Positions 33,882 through 43,153 of a stretch of DNA of 64,000 nt are shown here, piece after piece. Under the pieces are notes generated by a model that ran no database searches, was not told where the DNA came from, and saw only the letters and a program-made list of their open reading frames with translations. Location of the stretch: contig CACVQR010000016.1 in NCBI GenBank assembly GCA_902756345.1, forward strand, positions 1-64,000, written 5' to 3'. Each line of letters begins with the position of its first letter. The first letter of the stretch is position 1. A program made the translations under genes and the position numbers. The stretch comes from Fibrobacter succinogenes (lineage in GTDB: Bacteria; Fibrobacterota; Fibrobacteria; Fibrobacterales; Fibrobacteraceae).

Positions 33882-34733
33882 ATGCCTGACCTTATCGAAA
33901 AACTTTCGTTCTATCTAGATTTCCCTTTCGTTCGCTATGCGATTATCGTGGGCGTTCTCGTATCGCTCTGTTCGTCGCTCCTAGGCGTGACCTTGGTGCT
34001 CAAGCGTTACTCCTACATCGGTGACGGCCTTTCGCATGTCGCCTTCGGAGCGCTCTCTATTGCAGCGGTACTCAAGATTACGAACAACATGCTGCTTATC
34101 TTGCCGGTGACGGTCGCGGTGGCAGTACTCTTGTTGTGTACAGGGAAAAATGCCCGCATCAAGGGTGATGCAGCTATTGCCATGGTCTCGGTCGGAGCCC
34201 TTGCCATCGGTTACTTGCTGATGAACGTGTTCTCGACTTCGGCGAATATTTCGGGTGACGTCTGCACGACGCTTTTCGGCTCTACTTCTATTTTGACGCT
34301 CCGGGTAGAAGAAGTCTACCTTTGCGTCGCGCTCTCGATTACAGTCCTCGCCGTATTCATTCTTTTCTACCACAAGATTTTCGCCATCACCTTCGACGAG
34401 AATTTTGCGCAGGCGACCGGCGTCAACACGACGATTTTCAATTTGCTGATCGCTGTCATCGTGGCCGTCATCATCGTTCTCGCCATGAACTTGGTAGGCG
34501 CCCTCCTGGTGTCGGCCTTAGTGGTTTTCCCGTCGCTTTCGGCCATGCGAGTATTCAAGAGTTTCTTTGCGGTGACGGTTGCATCGGCCATCATCTCGGT
34601 CGTGTGCTCGCTCATCGGAATCGTCGTCGCAATCCTCGCAGGCACTCCCGTGGGTTCTACCATTGTGGCGGCAGATATTGTGGCATTCGGCCTCTTCTAT
34701 TCCATCAGCCTGATTCAGGGCAGAGGTGTTTAA
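33882..34733 (+). CDS. znuB: Zinc ABC transporter permease
   Basis: This 283-residue integral membrane protein of the ABC-3 family (ZnuB/MntB/TroC type) has about eight hydrophobic segments. The motif LKRYSYIGDGLSHVAFGALS near residue 40 is typical of the family, and a conserved NLVGALLVSALVVFPS segment occurs near 205. It forms the import channel with ZnuC. Its 3' end overlaps or touches the next small gene, keeping the operon compact. Confidence 0.92.
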   Translation: MPDLIEKLSFYLDFPFVRYAIIVGVLVSLCSSLLGVTLVLKRYSYIGDGLSHVAFGALSIAAVLKITNNMLLILPVTVAVAVLLLCTGKNARIKGDAAIAMVSVGALAIGYLLMNVFSTSANISGDVCTTLFGSTSILTLRVEEVYLCVALSITVLAVFILFYHKIFAITFDENFAQATGVNTTIFNLLIAVIVAVIIVLAMNLVGALLVSALVVFPSLSAMRVFKSFFAVTVASAIISVVCSLIGIVVAILAGTPVGSTIVAADIVAFGLFYSISLIQGRGV

Positions 34734-34734
34734 A

Positions 34735-35157
34735 TTGTTCAAAGTAGTTCTTGCCGTTCTGCTTGCCTTTGCGGCCTTGTTTGCAAAGGAACCCGGCGGT
34801 AAAGAGAAATACGACATTGACATTTCCCGTATGAGCGGGACCATGGTCTACGGACAAGTTTACCAAATGGTTATGTACCCGAGCAAGTATCTCGGAAAGC
34901 ATATCAAGATGAAGGGAATCTTTTCGAGCTATTACGACGAGGAAATGGAACGGCGTTTTTACGGTTGCGTCATTCAAGACGCTCTCGCCTGTTGTTCGCA
35001 AGGGCTCGCCTTCGAACTTGCAAAACCGCGCGAATTTCCCAAGGAATACCCCGCCGAAGGGGACGTGATTACGATTACAGGCGACTTCGATTTTGAAAGC
35101 GATGAAGGGGGCGGTGGTTTCCCCATCATCCGCAATGCTGAAATGCAGACTAAATAA
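34735..35157 (+). CDS. Small exported protein with CC motif at the end of the znu operon
   Basis: This 140-residue exported protein has a signal peptide (FKVVLAVLLAFAALFA). The mature part contains KYLGKHIKMKGIF, FYGCVIQDALACCSQGLAFEL and EGDVITITGDFDF. That order (GK...G...CC...V.v.G.f) resembles the OB-like C-terminal domain of DUF1980/TIGR03943 proteins, a group often found near metal-transport genes. The start is a TTG at 34735 with AGAGG 8 nt upstream; a GTG at 34726 overlapping znuB is the alternative. It is the last gene of the zinc operon, and a metal-related envelope role is inferred from context only. Confidence 0.65.
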   Translation: MFKVVLAVLLAFAALFAKEPGGKEKYDIDISRMSGTMVYGQVYQMVMYPSKYLGKHIKMKGIFSSYYDEEMERRFYGCVIQDALACCSQGLAFELAKPREFPKEYPAEGDVITITGDFDFESDEGGGGFPIIRNAEMQTK

Positions 35158-35225
35158 AAACTTTTCTATATTTATGCATAAAATTAAATAAATGCATAAC
35201 AAATACAAGTACGGCGGTTCGTGCC

Positions 35226-38200
35226 ATGGAAAAGAAAATGACTTTACGCGAAGCTTTTGAAAGCAAGATGATGCTGCTCGATGGCGGCATGGGTTCTGTC
35301 ATTCAGACTTACGGAATCAAGGGTGCGAACAACGACATGCTTTCCATTGAGAAACCGGAAATCATTCTCGATATCCAGCGCCGCTACGTGGATGCGGGCG
35401 TGGACTGTCTGACGACGAATACGTTCTCGAGCCAACGCGTGAGCCAGCACGAATACCATCAGGAACACCGCATTGCCGAAATGAACCGCGCCGCGGTGAA
35501 GATTGCGAAGCAGGCCGCGGCAGAGGCTATGGAAAAGTACGGCCGCCAGGTGTACATCCTGGGTGACGTGGGCCCCACCAGCAAGATGCTTTCGATGAGC
35601 GAAGACGTGAACGACCCCGCAAGCCGTAGCATTACTTTTGACGAGCTGGAAGATGCCTACCTGGAACAGATCCAGGTGCTGGTGGAAGAAGACGTCGATG
35701 CCATCCTGATTGAAACGATTTTTGATACGCTGAACGCGAAGGCTGCCGCAAGCGCATTCACCAAGGTGATGGAAAAACGCACTGCCGACGCAACCGCCGC
35801 CGGAAAAGCCGACGACCTCAAGCCTGTGGAAGTCATGTTCTCGATGACGGTGAGCGACGCCTCGGGCCGTACGCTTTCGGGCCAGACGGTAGAAGCTTTC
35901 GCCGTGAGCGTGATGCACATGCACCCGCTTTCTATCGGCCTCAACTGCGGGCTCGGTGCCGACGGCATGGTGCCGTACTTGCGCCGCATGGGCAAGGTTG
36001 CGCCCTGCTACATTAGCTGTCACCCGAATGCGGGGCTCCCGAACCAGTTCGGCGGTTACGACGACACGCCCGAAGACATGGTGCGACTCATGGGCGTTTA
36101 TCTGGACGACAAGCTCGTGAATATGATTGGCGGTTGCTGCGGTACCACACCGGAACACATCGCCGCCATGCGCAAGATGCTAGATGCGCTACCCGCCGAT
36201 TACGAACGCCGCAAGCCCGCACCCAAGTATGCCACAAGCCCGCTGCTCCGCCTCGCCGGTTTGGAACCGCTGTTCAAGGAACAGGTGCGCCCGAGCAATG
36301 GCGCCAACAGTTGCAACGCCGAAGACTTCGTGAAGGTCGGCGAACGCTGCAACGTGGCAGGCTCCAAGAAGTTCCTCCGCCTCATCAACGAAAAGAATTA
36401 CGAAGAAGCACTCGACATCGCACGTAAGCAAGTCGAAGACGGCGCCGATGTGATTGACGTGAACATGGATGACGGCCTGCTCGACGCTACCGCCGAAATG
36501 CAGACCTTCCTGAACCTGCTCGCATCGGACCCCGCCATCAGCCGCGTGCCGATTATGGTGGACTCCTCCCGTTTCGAAGTCATCGAAGCGGGCCTCAAGT
36601 GCGCCCAGGGCAAGTGCATCGTGAACTCCATCTCTTTGAAGATGGGCGAAAAGGCTTTCATTGAACATGCGCTCACTATCAAGCGCCTCGGCGGTGCCGT
36701 CATCGTGATGCTCTTCGACGAAGAAGGCCAGGCCACCAACTACGAGCGCCGCGTGCAAATTGCCGCCCGCGCTTACGACATCATGGTGAAGAAGCTCGGC
36801 TTCGACCCCTCCGATATTATTTACGACCCGAACGTCTTGACGGTCGCTACGGGCATGGCAGAACACAATGCCTACGCCATTGACTTTATCCGCGCGGTCC
36901 GCTGGATTATGGACAACCTGCCCGGCGTGCGCATTTCGGGCGGTCTTTCGAACCTTTCCTTCGCCTTCCGCGGCAACAACTACCTGCGCGAAGCGATGCA
37001 CACCACCTTCTTGCATTACGCGATTCCGAACGGCATGGGCATGGCCATCATGAACCCGAGCGCGATTATCGAATACAAGACGATTCCGCTCGAACTCCGC
37101 ATGGCCATTACCGAAGTCATTTACAACACGGAACCGGACGCGAGCGAAGCGCTCATCGAAATTGCAAGCCGCATGACCGCGGCAGCCGCAGCCGCCAAGG
37201 AAGCAGGCACCAAGTACGACCCGAAGGCGATTTTCGCCATGAGCACAGGCGCAAGCAACTCTTCTGACGACAACGCTAACGCTGCCGCCGAAGCAAAGCC
37301 CACCACGCCCGAAGAACGCTTGCAAGAAGCACTGCTCAAGGGAACTTCGACAACACTTCAGCCCGACTTGATGGAACTCATCAACCGCGGCGATAGCCCG
37401 GTGGGAATTATTTCTGGCCCGCTCATGGACGGCATGAACGAAGTCGGTCGCCGCTTCGGTGAAGGCAAGATGTTCTTGCCGCAAGTAGTGAAGACTGCAC
37501 GCACCATGAAGAAGGCCGTGGAAATTTTGCAGCCCTACATCGAGGCGGGCAAAGATGCCAACGCATCGAGCCGCGGCAAAATCGTGATTGCGACCGTGAA
37601 GGGCGACGTGCATGATATCGGCAAGAACATCGTCTCCGTGATTATGGCCTGTAACGGCTACGAAATGGTGGACCTCGGCGTGATGGTTCCCGAAGATGTC
37701 ATCGTGAAGGCGGTCATCGAGAACAAGGCCGATATCTTGAGCCTTTCCGGGCTGATTACGCCCTCCCTTGAAGAAATGTGCACTGTGGCTAAAGCCATGC
37801 AGGATGCAGGCCAGCGCATCCCGATTATCGTCGGCGGTGCCACCACCTCGCCCACGCACACTGCCGTAAAGATTGCCCCGTGCTACGAAGGCCCCGTATT
37901 CCACGTGCGCGACGCCGCCAGCAATCCGGGCCTCGTGCAAAAGCTCCTGGACCCCGCGACCAGCGAGCAGACCATTCAGGAAAACCGGGTCGAACAGCAG
38001 CGCATTCGCGACAAGCAGAACGGCATCCAGACCGAAGCCGCAAGCGCCATGGCCGCAGCAGAGAAGACTCCGCTCGAACGCCGCTACCTTTGCGACTGGA
38101 GCAAGTACCAGCCCGTGGAGCCGCCGTTCATGGGAGAAAGCAAGCTCCCGCCGATTCCGCTCGAAAAAGTCATCCCGCTTATCAGCTGGGAATACTTCTT

Positions 38201-38888
38201 CTTCACCTGGAAAATCAAGCCGGACCAGGAAGAAGCAAAGAAACTCAAGGCCGACGCCGAAGAACTTATCAAGTCGCTTACAAAGCCCGAATATGCATTG
38301 CGTGCCGTGCAGGCGTTCTACCCTGCAGCCGGTACGGAAAGTACAATCAAGTTCAACACGGGCCGTACCGGCACCGACTCCGACCTTGTCGAAGTCGCCA
38401 CGGCACGCCAGCAGAACCCGGAAGGCACTTGCCTTGCCCTCTGCGACTACGTAGCCCCTGCCAATGCGAATACCGCAAGCGTCTTCGCCGCCCCCGCTGG
38501 TAAGGACGTATTCCGCGACATCGTGGGCGCCTTCGCCGTCACCGTGAGCGACGCCTTCGTCAAGCGCCTCGAAAAAATGAAGGCCGAACAGGGCGGCAGC
38601 GACTACGACGTTCTCCTGATGCAGACTGTCGCCGACCGCCTGGCCGAAGCGGGCGCCGAATACCTAAGCCAGGAACTCGCCCGCACCAACAGCTGGAAGG
38701 GCATCCGCCCGGCCGTCGGCTACCCCGTACTCCCGAACATCAAGGAAATCTTCAACGTCGCAAAACTCATCGATTTCGGCAGTGTCGGAATATCGCTCAC
38801 CGAGAACGGCGCCATGTACCCGCAAGCATCCGTGAGCGGTCTCTACATCAGCCACCCCGAAATTGACTACTTCCACGTGAAGGCGTAA
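35226..38888 (+). CDS. metH: Cobalamin-dependent methionine synthase
   Basis: This 1220-residue full-length MetH transfers methyl from methyltetrahydrofolate to homocysteine. Domain order: homocysteine-binding barrel (about 1-330) with zinc cysteines C241, C304 and C305 (GGCCGTTPEH); pterin-binding barrel (about 360-630, VGERCNVAGSKKF); cobalamin cap and B12 domains (about 680-930) with ligand H796 in DVHDIGKNIV; and the AdoMet reactivation domain (about 950-1220). No cobalamin riboswitch is visible in the 68-bp upstream gap, which contains TATATTTA and a repeated ATGCAT. Its zinc-dependent N-terminal domain fits the neighbouring zinc operon, but no shared regulation is seen. Confidence 0.97.
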   Translation: MEKKMTLREAFESKMMLLDGGMGSVIQTYGIKGANNDMLSIEKPEIILDIQRRYVDAGVDCLTTNTFSSQRVSQHEYHQEHRIAEMNRAAVKIAKQAAAEAMEKYGRQVYILGDVGPTSKMLSMSEDVNDPASRSITFDELEDAYLEQIQVLVEEDVDAILIETIFDTLNAKAAASAFTKVMEKRTADATAAGKADDLKPVEVMFSMTVSDASGRTLSGQTVEAFAVSVMHMHPLSIGLNCGLGADGMVPYLRRMGKVAPCYISCHPNAGLPNQFGGYDDTPEDMVRLMGVYLDDKLVNMIGGCCGTTPEHIAAMRKMLDALPADYERRKPAPKYATSPLLRLAGLEPLFKEQVRPSNGANSCNAEDFVKVGERCNVAGSKKFLRLINEKNYEEALDIARKQVEDGADVIDVNMDDGLLDATAEMQTFLNLLASDPAISRVPIMVDSSRFEVIEAGLKCAQGKCIVNSISLKMGEKAFIEHALTIKRLGGAVIVMLFDEEGQATNYERRVQIAARAYDIMVKKLGFDPSDIIYDPNVLTVATGMAEHNAYAIDFIRAVRWIMDNLPGVRISGGLSNLSFAFRGNNYLREAMHTTFLHYAIPNGMGMAIMNPSAIIEYKTIPLELRMAITEVIYNTEPDASEALIEIASRMTAAAAAAKEAGTKYDPKAIFAMSTGASNSSDDNANAAAEAKPTTPEERLQEALLKGTSTTLQPDLMELINRGDSPVGIISGPLMDGMNEVGRRFGEGKMFLPQVVKTARTMKKAVEILQPYIEAGKDANASSRGKIVIATVKGDVHDIGKNIVSVIMACNGYEMVDLGVMVPEDVIVKAVIENKADILSLSGLITPSLEEMCTVAKAMQDAGQRIPIIVGGATTSPTHTAVKIAPCYEGPVFHVRDAASNPGLVQKLLDPATSEQTIQENRVEQQRIRDKQNGIQTEAASAMAAAEKTPLERRYLCDWSKYQPVEPPFMGESKLPPIPLEKVIPLISWEYFFFTWKIKPDQEEAKKLKADAEELIKSLTKPEYALRAVQAFYPAAGTESTIKFNTGRTGTDSDLVEVATARQQNPEGTCLALCDYVAPANANTASVFAAPAGKDVFRDIVGAFAVTVSDAFVKRLEKMKAEQGGSDYDVLLMQTVADRLAEAGAEYLSQELARTNSWKGIRPAVGYPVLPNIKEIFNVAKLIDFGSVGISLTENGAMYPQASVSGLYISHPEIDYFHVKA

Positions 38889-38900
38889 TTTTTATATATT

Positions 38901-38927
38901 CCCTTTAAGTTCATACAACTTAAAGGG
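38901..38927 (+). promoter_or_regulatory. Perfect hairpin covering the ribosome binding site of the DUF975 gene
   Basis: Arms CCCTTTAAGTT (38901-38911) and AACTTAAAGGG (38917-38927) pair perfectly over 11 bp with a 5-nt loop. The 3' arm contains AAAGGG, the Shine-Dalgarno of the gene starting 7 nt later. There is no T run, so it is not a normal terminator for metH. It could hide the start site in mRNA or be a DNA operator. Confidence 0.7.
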
Positions 38928-38933
38928 ATTAAT

Positions 38934-39713
38934 ATGGAAAACAAAGAAGATATTCAGGTCGAGCAGCAAGAGACCGAAGTTTTCGAAGGCCGCGAAGAAG
39001 CAATGGCGGCATCCGCTGCAGATATCAGGGCCTACGCCCGCGAAGCCTTGCGCGGCAAATGGGGTTACGGCATCATCGTCTGGCTCTTGTTGATGCTACT
39101 CGACACACTTTTCTCCCTACCAGAATATATCGCAGACGAAGGAAGTTCTTTCGGCGACATTTGGGGCATTATTTCAACAACCTTTAGTTGGTGCATGTGG
39201 TTTGGTCTCATGGCGTGTTTCCTCGACGTCGCCCGAAAAACACACCTATCCTATAAACGACTTTTCACGGCATTCCGTAACGTCGAATTCTTTTTCAAGT
39301 TTGTCATTACGGAGATATTACAGACAATATTCCTTATCTGCTGGTACCTTCTCCTCATCATCCCCGGCATCATCAAGTACTATTCTTACGCCATGACCGA
39401 ATTCATTCTCATGGACCACCCGGAATACGGCCCCCTGCAAGCAATCACCGAAAGCCGAAAGATGATGTACGGCCACCGCATGCAACTTTTCATTCTCGGT
39501 CTTTCTTTCATCGGCTGGTTCTTACTTTGTATTATCACGCTCGGCATAGCCTCCTTATGGGTAGTACCATACTACAGCACGGCTAGAGCCAAATTCTACT
39601 TAGATATCAAAAAAGAGTACGAAAAGAAACTCGCCGCTGCCCCCATCCAAGAAGCAGAGACGATTCCTACCGAACCCGTTGAAGAAGAAAAAGAATTTGA
39701 AGTCGAAGAATAA
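38934..39713 (+). CDS. DUF975-family membrane protein
   Basis: This 259-residue integral membrane protein has an acidic N-terminal tail (to about 40) and the family's opening segment AYAREALRGKWGYGIIVWLLL. It has about four to five hydrophobic helices, a central motif YYSYAMTEFILMDHPEYGPLQ and ITESRKMMYGHRMQLF, and an acidic cytoplasmic tail. These are hallmarks of DUF975, a family of unknown function. It stands alone between metH and a convergent flavodoxin-like gene 9 bp downstream. Translation may be controlled by the hairpin over its ribosome binding site. Confidence 0.8.
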   Translation: MENKEDIQVEQQETEVFEGREEAMAASAADIRAYAREALRGKWGYGIIVWLLLMLLDTLFSLPEYIADEGSSFGDIWGIISTTFSWCMWFGLMACFLDVARKTHLSYKRLFTAFRNVEFFFKFVITEILQTIFLICWYLLLIIPGIIKYYSYAMTEFILMDHPEYGPLQAITESRKMMYGHRMQLFILGLSFIGWFLLCIITLGIASLWVVPYYSTARAKFYLDIKKEYEKKLAAAPIQEAETIPTEPVEEEKEFEVEE

Positions 39714-39722
39714 AGTTTATAA

Positions 39723-40628
39723 TTACTTTTCTACAATAATCAATTCAGCCGCACCGCGCCCCGGGAGCGGCTTAAATATTTTCACGTTTGTCTGAACCGC
39801 CGGGCCACCGAAGGCTTTCATTTCGCAAACGAACAAGTAATTCGTGCCGGCCACAATCTGCGTCGCAACACTCAACGGTTTAAGGCTCAGGTAAGCGTAG
39901 TCCTTGGTCGCCTCGGCAAATACGGCAGAATCTTCTGCAGTAAGCGGGCGCTGTTCCGAAAATCCTCCCATGAGCATTTCATCTGTCTTGCCCGTTTCCA
40001 AATTTGCAAAGAAAGTTTCCACTTCGGCGCGGGCAACGGAATCGCCGGTTTCGGCCGTCATGCGCTTGTTCGAGATACCGAAGGCAAGCGTCACGTTCGC
40101 ATTCGGTTCGAGTGTCTTGAGTTCTTCGGCAGAAGCCTTACGGCCACCGCTACCATACGTGCAGAACGGCACCACCACCTTGCCGCTCAGCTCGTTCGAA
40201 TCGAGGAAGGTGTAAATCGGCGGAGCGAAACTCCCGAACATAATCGGGTAACCCAAGTAAACCGTATCGTACTTGGCAATATCCACCTTCGCGTTTTCAA
40301 GAGCAGGCCACTGCTTGCTTTCACGTTCGGCACCAACTGCGGCAACAGTGCTGTCGTAAGTCGAGGGGTACGGTTTCATAAGCTTGAGTTCCACCGCATC
40401 GGCATTTTTCGCCTTCGTGAAAATTTCGGCAAGTTTTTTAGTCGCGCCAGTCTGCGAAAAATACACCACCACGGACTTCGAGGGCGCACTCGCCGCGACT
40501 TCGGCGGATTTCGCAGCTTTAGCCGCTTCAAGAGAATCTTTCTTTGCATCCTGCTCGTTGCAGGCGGTAAACACCATCGAAACCGCCAATACAGACATAG
40601 CAGCGGTCCACTTCATCTTGTTAAACAT
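39723..40628 (-). CDS. Flavodoxin-like lipoprotein with an extra C-terminal domain
   Basis: This 301-residue protein has a lipobox ending at C23 (MVFTACNEQ). A flavodoxin domain (about 50-205) includes the FMN phosphate loop SQTGATKKLAE and YLGYPIMFGSFAPP. A C-terminal domain of about 80 residues (GGFSEQRPLTAEDSAVFAEATKD to FVCEMKAFGG) resembles a cystatin-like fold. An exported, lipid-anchored flavodoxin is unusual and would need cofactor loading before export or in the periplasm. The start at 40628 has GGAGA 5 nt upstream. It follows the HD-GYP gene stop by 13 bp on the opposite side, in the same direction, so they may share a transcript. Confidence 0.8.
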   Translation of the reverse strand: MFNKMKWTAAMSVLAVSMVFTACNEQDAKKDSLEAAKAAKSAEVAASAPSKSVVVYFSQTGATKKLAEIFTKAKNADAVELKLMKPYPSTYDSTVAAVGAERESKQWPALENAKVDIAKYDTVYLGYPIMFGSFAPPIYTFLDSNELSGKVVVPFCTYGSGGRKASAEELKTLEPNANVTLAFGISNKRMTAETGDSVARAEVETFFANLETGKTDEMLMGGFSEQRPLTAEDSAVFAEATKDYAYLSLKPLSVATQIVAGTNYLFVCEMKAFGGPAVQTNVKIFKPLPGRGAAELIIVEK

Positions 40629-40641
40629 AGGTTTCTCCTAT

Positions 40642-42864
40642 TTAACTTTTAGACTGTTCCGGAGCGGCACCAGCATCAGCATTCGCCATCACTCCTTCTG
40701 GCTGCGGGGGCAGCTTGGTTCTTGCACCGTATAGTCTTTCCGAAATATGCGTAAAGGCTTCCACGATATCCGGGTCAAAATGCTTACCCGCACCTTCGGT
40801 AATAATCGCCATCGCCTTTTCGTAGGTAAACGGTTTCTTGTACACGCGTTCTGCCACCAAGGCGTCGAACACGTCGGCCACCGCCATGATTCTTGCAGAC
40901 AGCGGAATTTCTTCGCCCTTGATGTGGGTCGGATAGCCGGAGCCGTCCCACTTTTCGTGGTGATAATGCGCCATGTCAATCGATTCGACCATGTAGTCCG
41001 CATCGATCGTATCGCCGGCATCTTCCACCATCTTGGTCAAAATTTTCCAACCTTCGGTGGTATGGCTCTTCATGATGGAAAATTCTTCATCGGTGAGCTT
41101 ACCCGGCTTGTTCAAAATCAAGTCCGACACGGCAATCTTGCCGATATCGTGCAACGGAGCGGCACGTTTCAGTTTTTCAATGTAGGCATCCGTGAGCACA
41201 TCCTTGAACTTGCCTTCGGCCTTGAGCTGCAAGGCAATCGCCTCCACGTATTCGGCCGTTTTCTTAATGTGGTTACCCGTACTCTTGTCGCGGGCTTCAA
41301 CCACTTCAGCGAATTCCATAATAATGATTTCCTGCATGCGCCGGATACGTTCGTTCTGTTCCTGCACACGCTGGATAAAGTTATAGGTATCGCTCGCCAT
41401 CGTATAGATGGACTCGTACAAGTGCTCAATTTCGTCGCTAGTTTTGACCCCGATTTTCCCGAGGCGTTCCACGCTATCCCTAATGCTTTCAAGGTCCACC
41501 TTTTCGGATTCAAGCATGCTGGCGCGAGTCGTATTGGCGGCAATCTTCATTGCGGCCAACGACATCTGGTTCATGGGAATCACAACGCCGCGCTTCACCA
41601 GTTCAAGCACGATACTCATGATGATAATCGAAAGACCAAAGAACAGCGAAAGCATCTTGATAAAGAAGATTGCTTCGTCGTGAATGATATTTTCCATCGA
41701 GATATCAGCCGCAACATAGGCAACCGTCTTGTTCGACGAATTGCGGATCGGTCGATATACTGTCAACAACCATCCGTACTTGTCATCCGAGATAATCGGT
41801 TCAATCTCGCCGCCGGCCAAAAGAGTCGACAAATACGGTTCAAAACTCGGATCGAATTCCACAACGTCGCCCGGAGAACTTCCCGGTTCATCTTCGGTAT
41901 CCAAGTCGAATACCACATGGCAACCGTCTTCCCGAATCTGGTACACGTACAGGTACTTGGTCTGGGGGAAGCTTTCTCTAATAGAGTACAGGACCTTCCT
42001 CACAAACGCATAGTCATCGACCTCGTAGCCGCGGGCTATATAATCTTCGACCTTTTCAGGATCAATTGCCGTAGACGCCGCCTTGGTCACACCATTTGCA
42101 ATACCGATAAAGCTATTGACAGAGTTTTCGCGGTACAAGAAAAAGCCAATCGTACAGGCGAGGCCGCCCAAAAGAACTTCAGCCGCAATCACCATGTACA
42201 CCACCTTGCGGAGCAAGGAATGACGTACCATCTTCTTCATGACATCGTTGCTGTTGACGCGCAGGAACACCCTATTCAAGTGGTTCTTGATGAAGCGGGG
42301 AATAAAGCGGAAAAGGAACACCGCAAAAATAACGACAACGCCCTTGTCAAAAAAGTCGAGGACAATGTCGGCCCAAAGCTGCGAAGTAAATTTGCTCCAG
42401 CCAAGGACTTCGTGGAATGCAATCGAGAACGGAGCCGAAATGCCTTCGCCAAAATTGAATCCGTACAGGAAATAGGTAAATACAGATCCGATTCCGCCGC
42501 CGATCAAGGCAAACGAAAGGATCACGACAAACAGGCGCGGAATGTTCTTGAAAAAGCGCTGGTGGTAAAAGAATGTTGCAAGGGCTGCAATAAAAATACT
42601 GATCACCCCGTAGAACATGGTCACGGGTTCCGAAATACCGTTAATCGCATTCGAGGTAAAACCGACGATGACTGCCGGCAGGTTTCCGCCAAGCATGGCG
42701 GTAATGATGGTACCCAGGCAGTCCAAGTAAAGCGGCAAATGGAGGGCGAGAGCCATCTTCGCCGGAATGATGTTCAATAACAGGCCGGCAATAATGAGCA
42801 ATACCACGCTTTTTAAGCTGGAGCCGTTTTCAAAATCAAAAAACTTTTTGAGAGCCGTTTTCAT
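40642..42864 (-). CDS. Membrane HD-GYP domain phosphodiesterase
   Basis: This protein of about 740 residues has six or more N-terminal membrane segments (about 20-200) resembling an ECF/transporter-like sensor region. A periplasmic sensor segment (about 245-385, between two helices) and a linker coiled coil come next. The HD-GYP domain has APLHDIGKIAV and HHEKWDGSGYP, the catalytic motifs of cyclic-di-GMP phosphodiesterases, both intact. The ATG at 42864 is given; an in-frame TTG 9 nt upstream sits closer to an AAGGAT site and may be the real start. It precedes the flavodoxin-like gene in the same direction. Confidence 0.88.
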   Translation of the reverse strand: MKTALKKFFDFENGSSLKSVVLLIIAGLLLNIIPAKMALALHLPLYLDCLGTIITAMLGGNLPAVIVGFTSNAINGISEPVTMFYGVISIFIAALATFFYHQRFFKNIPRLFVVILSFALIGGGIGSVFTYFLYGFNFGEGISAPFSIAFHEVLGWSKFTSQLWADIVLDFFDKGVVVIFAVFLFRFIPRFIKNHLNRVFLRVNSNDVMKKMVRHSLLRKVVYMVIAAEVLLGGLACTIGFFLYRENSVNSFIGIANGVTKAASTAIDPEKVEDYIARGYEVDDYAFVRKVLYSIRESFPQTKYLYVYQIREDGCHVVFDLDTEDEPGSSPGDVVEFDPSFEPYLSTLLAGGEIEPIISDDKYGWLLTVYRPIRNSSNKTVAYVAADISMENIIHDEAIFFIKMLSLFFGLSIIIMSIVLELVKRGVVIPMNQMSLAAMKIAANTTRASMLESEKVDLESIRDSVERLGKIGVKTSDEIEHLYESIYTMASDTYNFIQRVQEQNERIRRMQEIIIMEFAEVVEARDKSTGNHIKKTAEYVEAIALQLKAEGKFKDVLTDAYIEKLKRAAPLHDIGKIAVSDLILNKPGKLTDEEFSIMKSHTTEGWKILTKMVEDAGDTIDADYMVESIDMAHYHHEKWDGSGYPTHIKGEEIPLSARIMAVADVFDALVAERVYKKPFTYEKAMAIITEGAGKHFDPDIVEAFTHISERLYGARTKLPPQPEGVMANADAGAAPEQSKS

Positions 42865-42925
42865 TTGACCCAATACATCCTTCTTAATACTTCTAAAATA
42901 AATAAAAAAAGGACTCCCAAGAGTC

Positions 42926-43147
42926 CTACTTTATAATTTCCACTATTTTTTTGTTGTTTGTAGCGCCCGAAACTACCGAAACATCCCTTTTGTGCACTCC
43001 AAAATAGTCTGCCAGGAGTTCACAGATGGCTTCGTTCGCCGCCCCATCTACCGGAGGAGCCTTGACTTCGACCTTGTAGCTCCCGTCCGGGAGTTCACTC
43101 ACGCTTTCGCGCTTGCTCCGGGCATGTACCTTGATATTTATTCGCAT
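42926..43147 (-). CDS. DUF167/UPF0235 (YggU-like) protein
   Basis: This 73-residue protein of the DUF167 family has the core KVEVKAPPVDGAANEAICELLADYF. The function is unknown, though homologues exist widely. It starts 6 bp after the divIVA-like stop, so it is the second gene of that operon, an arrangement also common in other bacteria. Confidence 0.9.
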   Translation of the reverse strand: MRINIKVHARSKRESVSELPDGSYKVEVKAPPVDGAANEAICELLADYFGVHKRDVSVVSGATNNKKIVEIIK

Positions 43148-43153
43148 AAAGTA

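Noticed and set aside
35158-35225. Search for a cobalamin or SAM riboswitch before metH.
   Set aside because: The gap is only 68 bp and shows no B12-box-like sequence or terminator structure.
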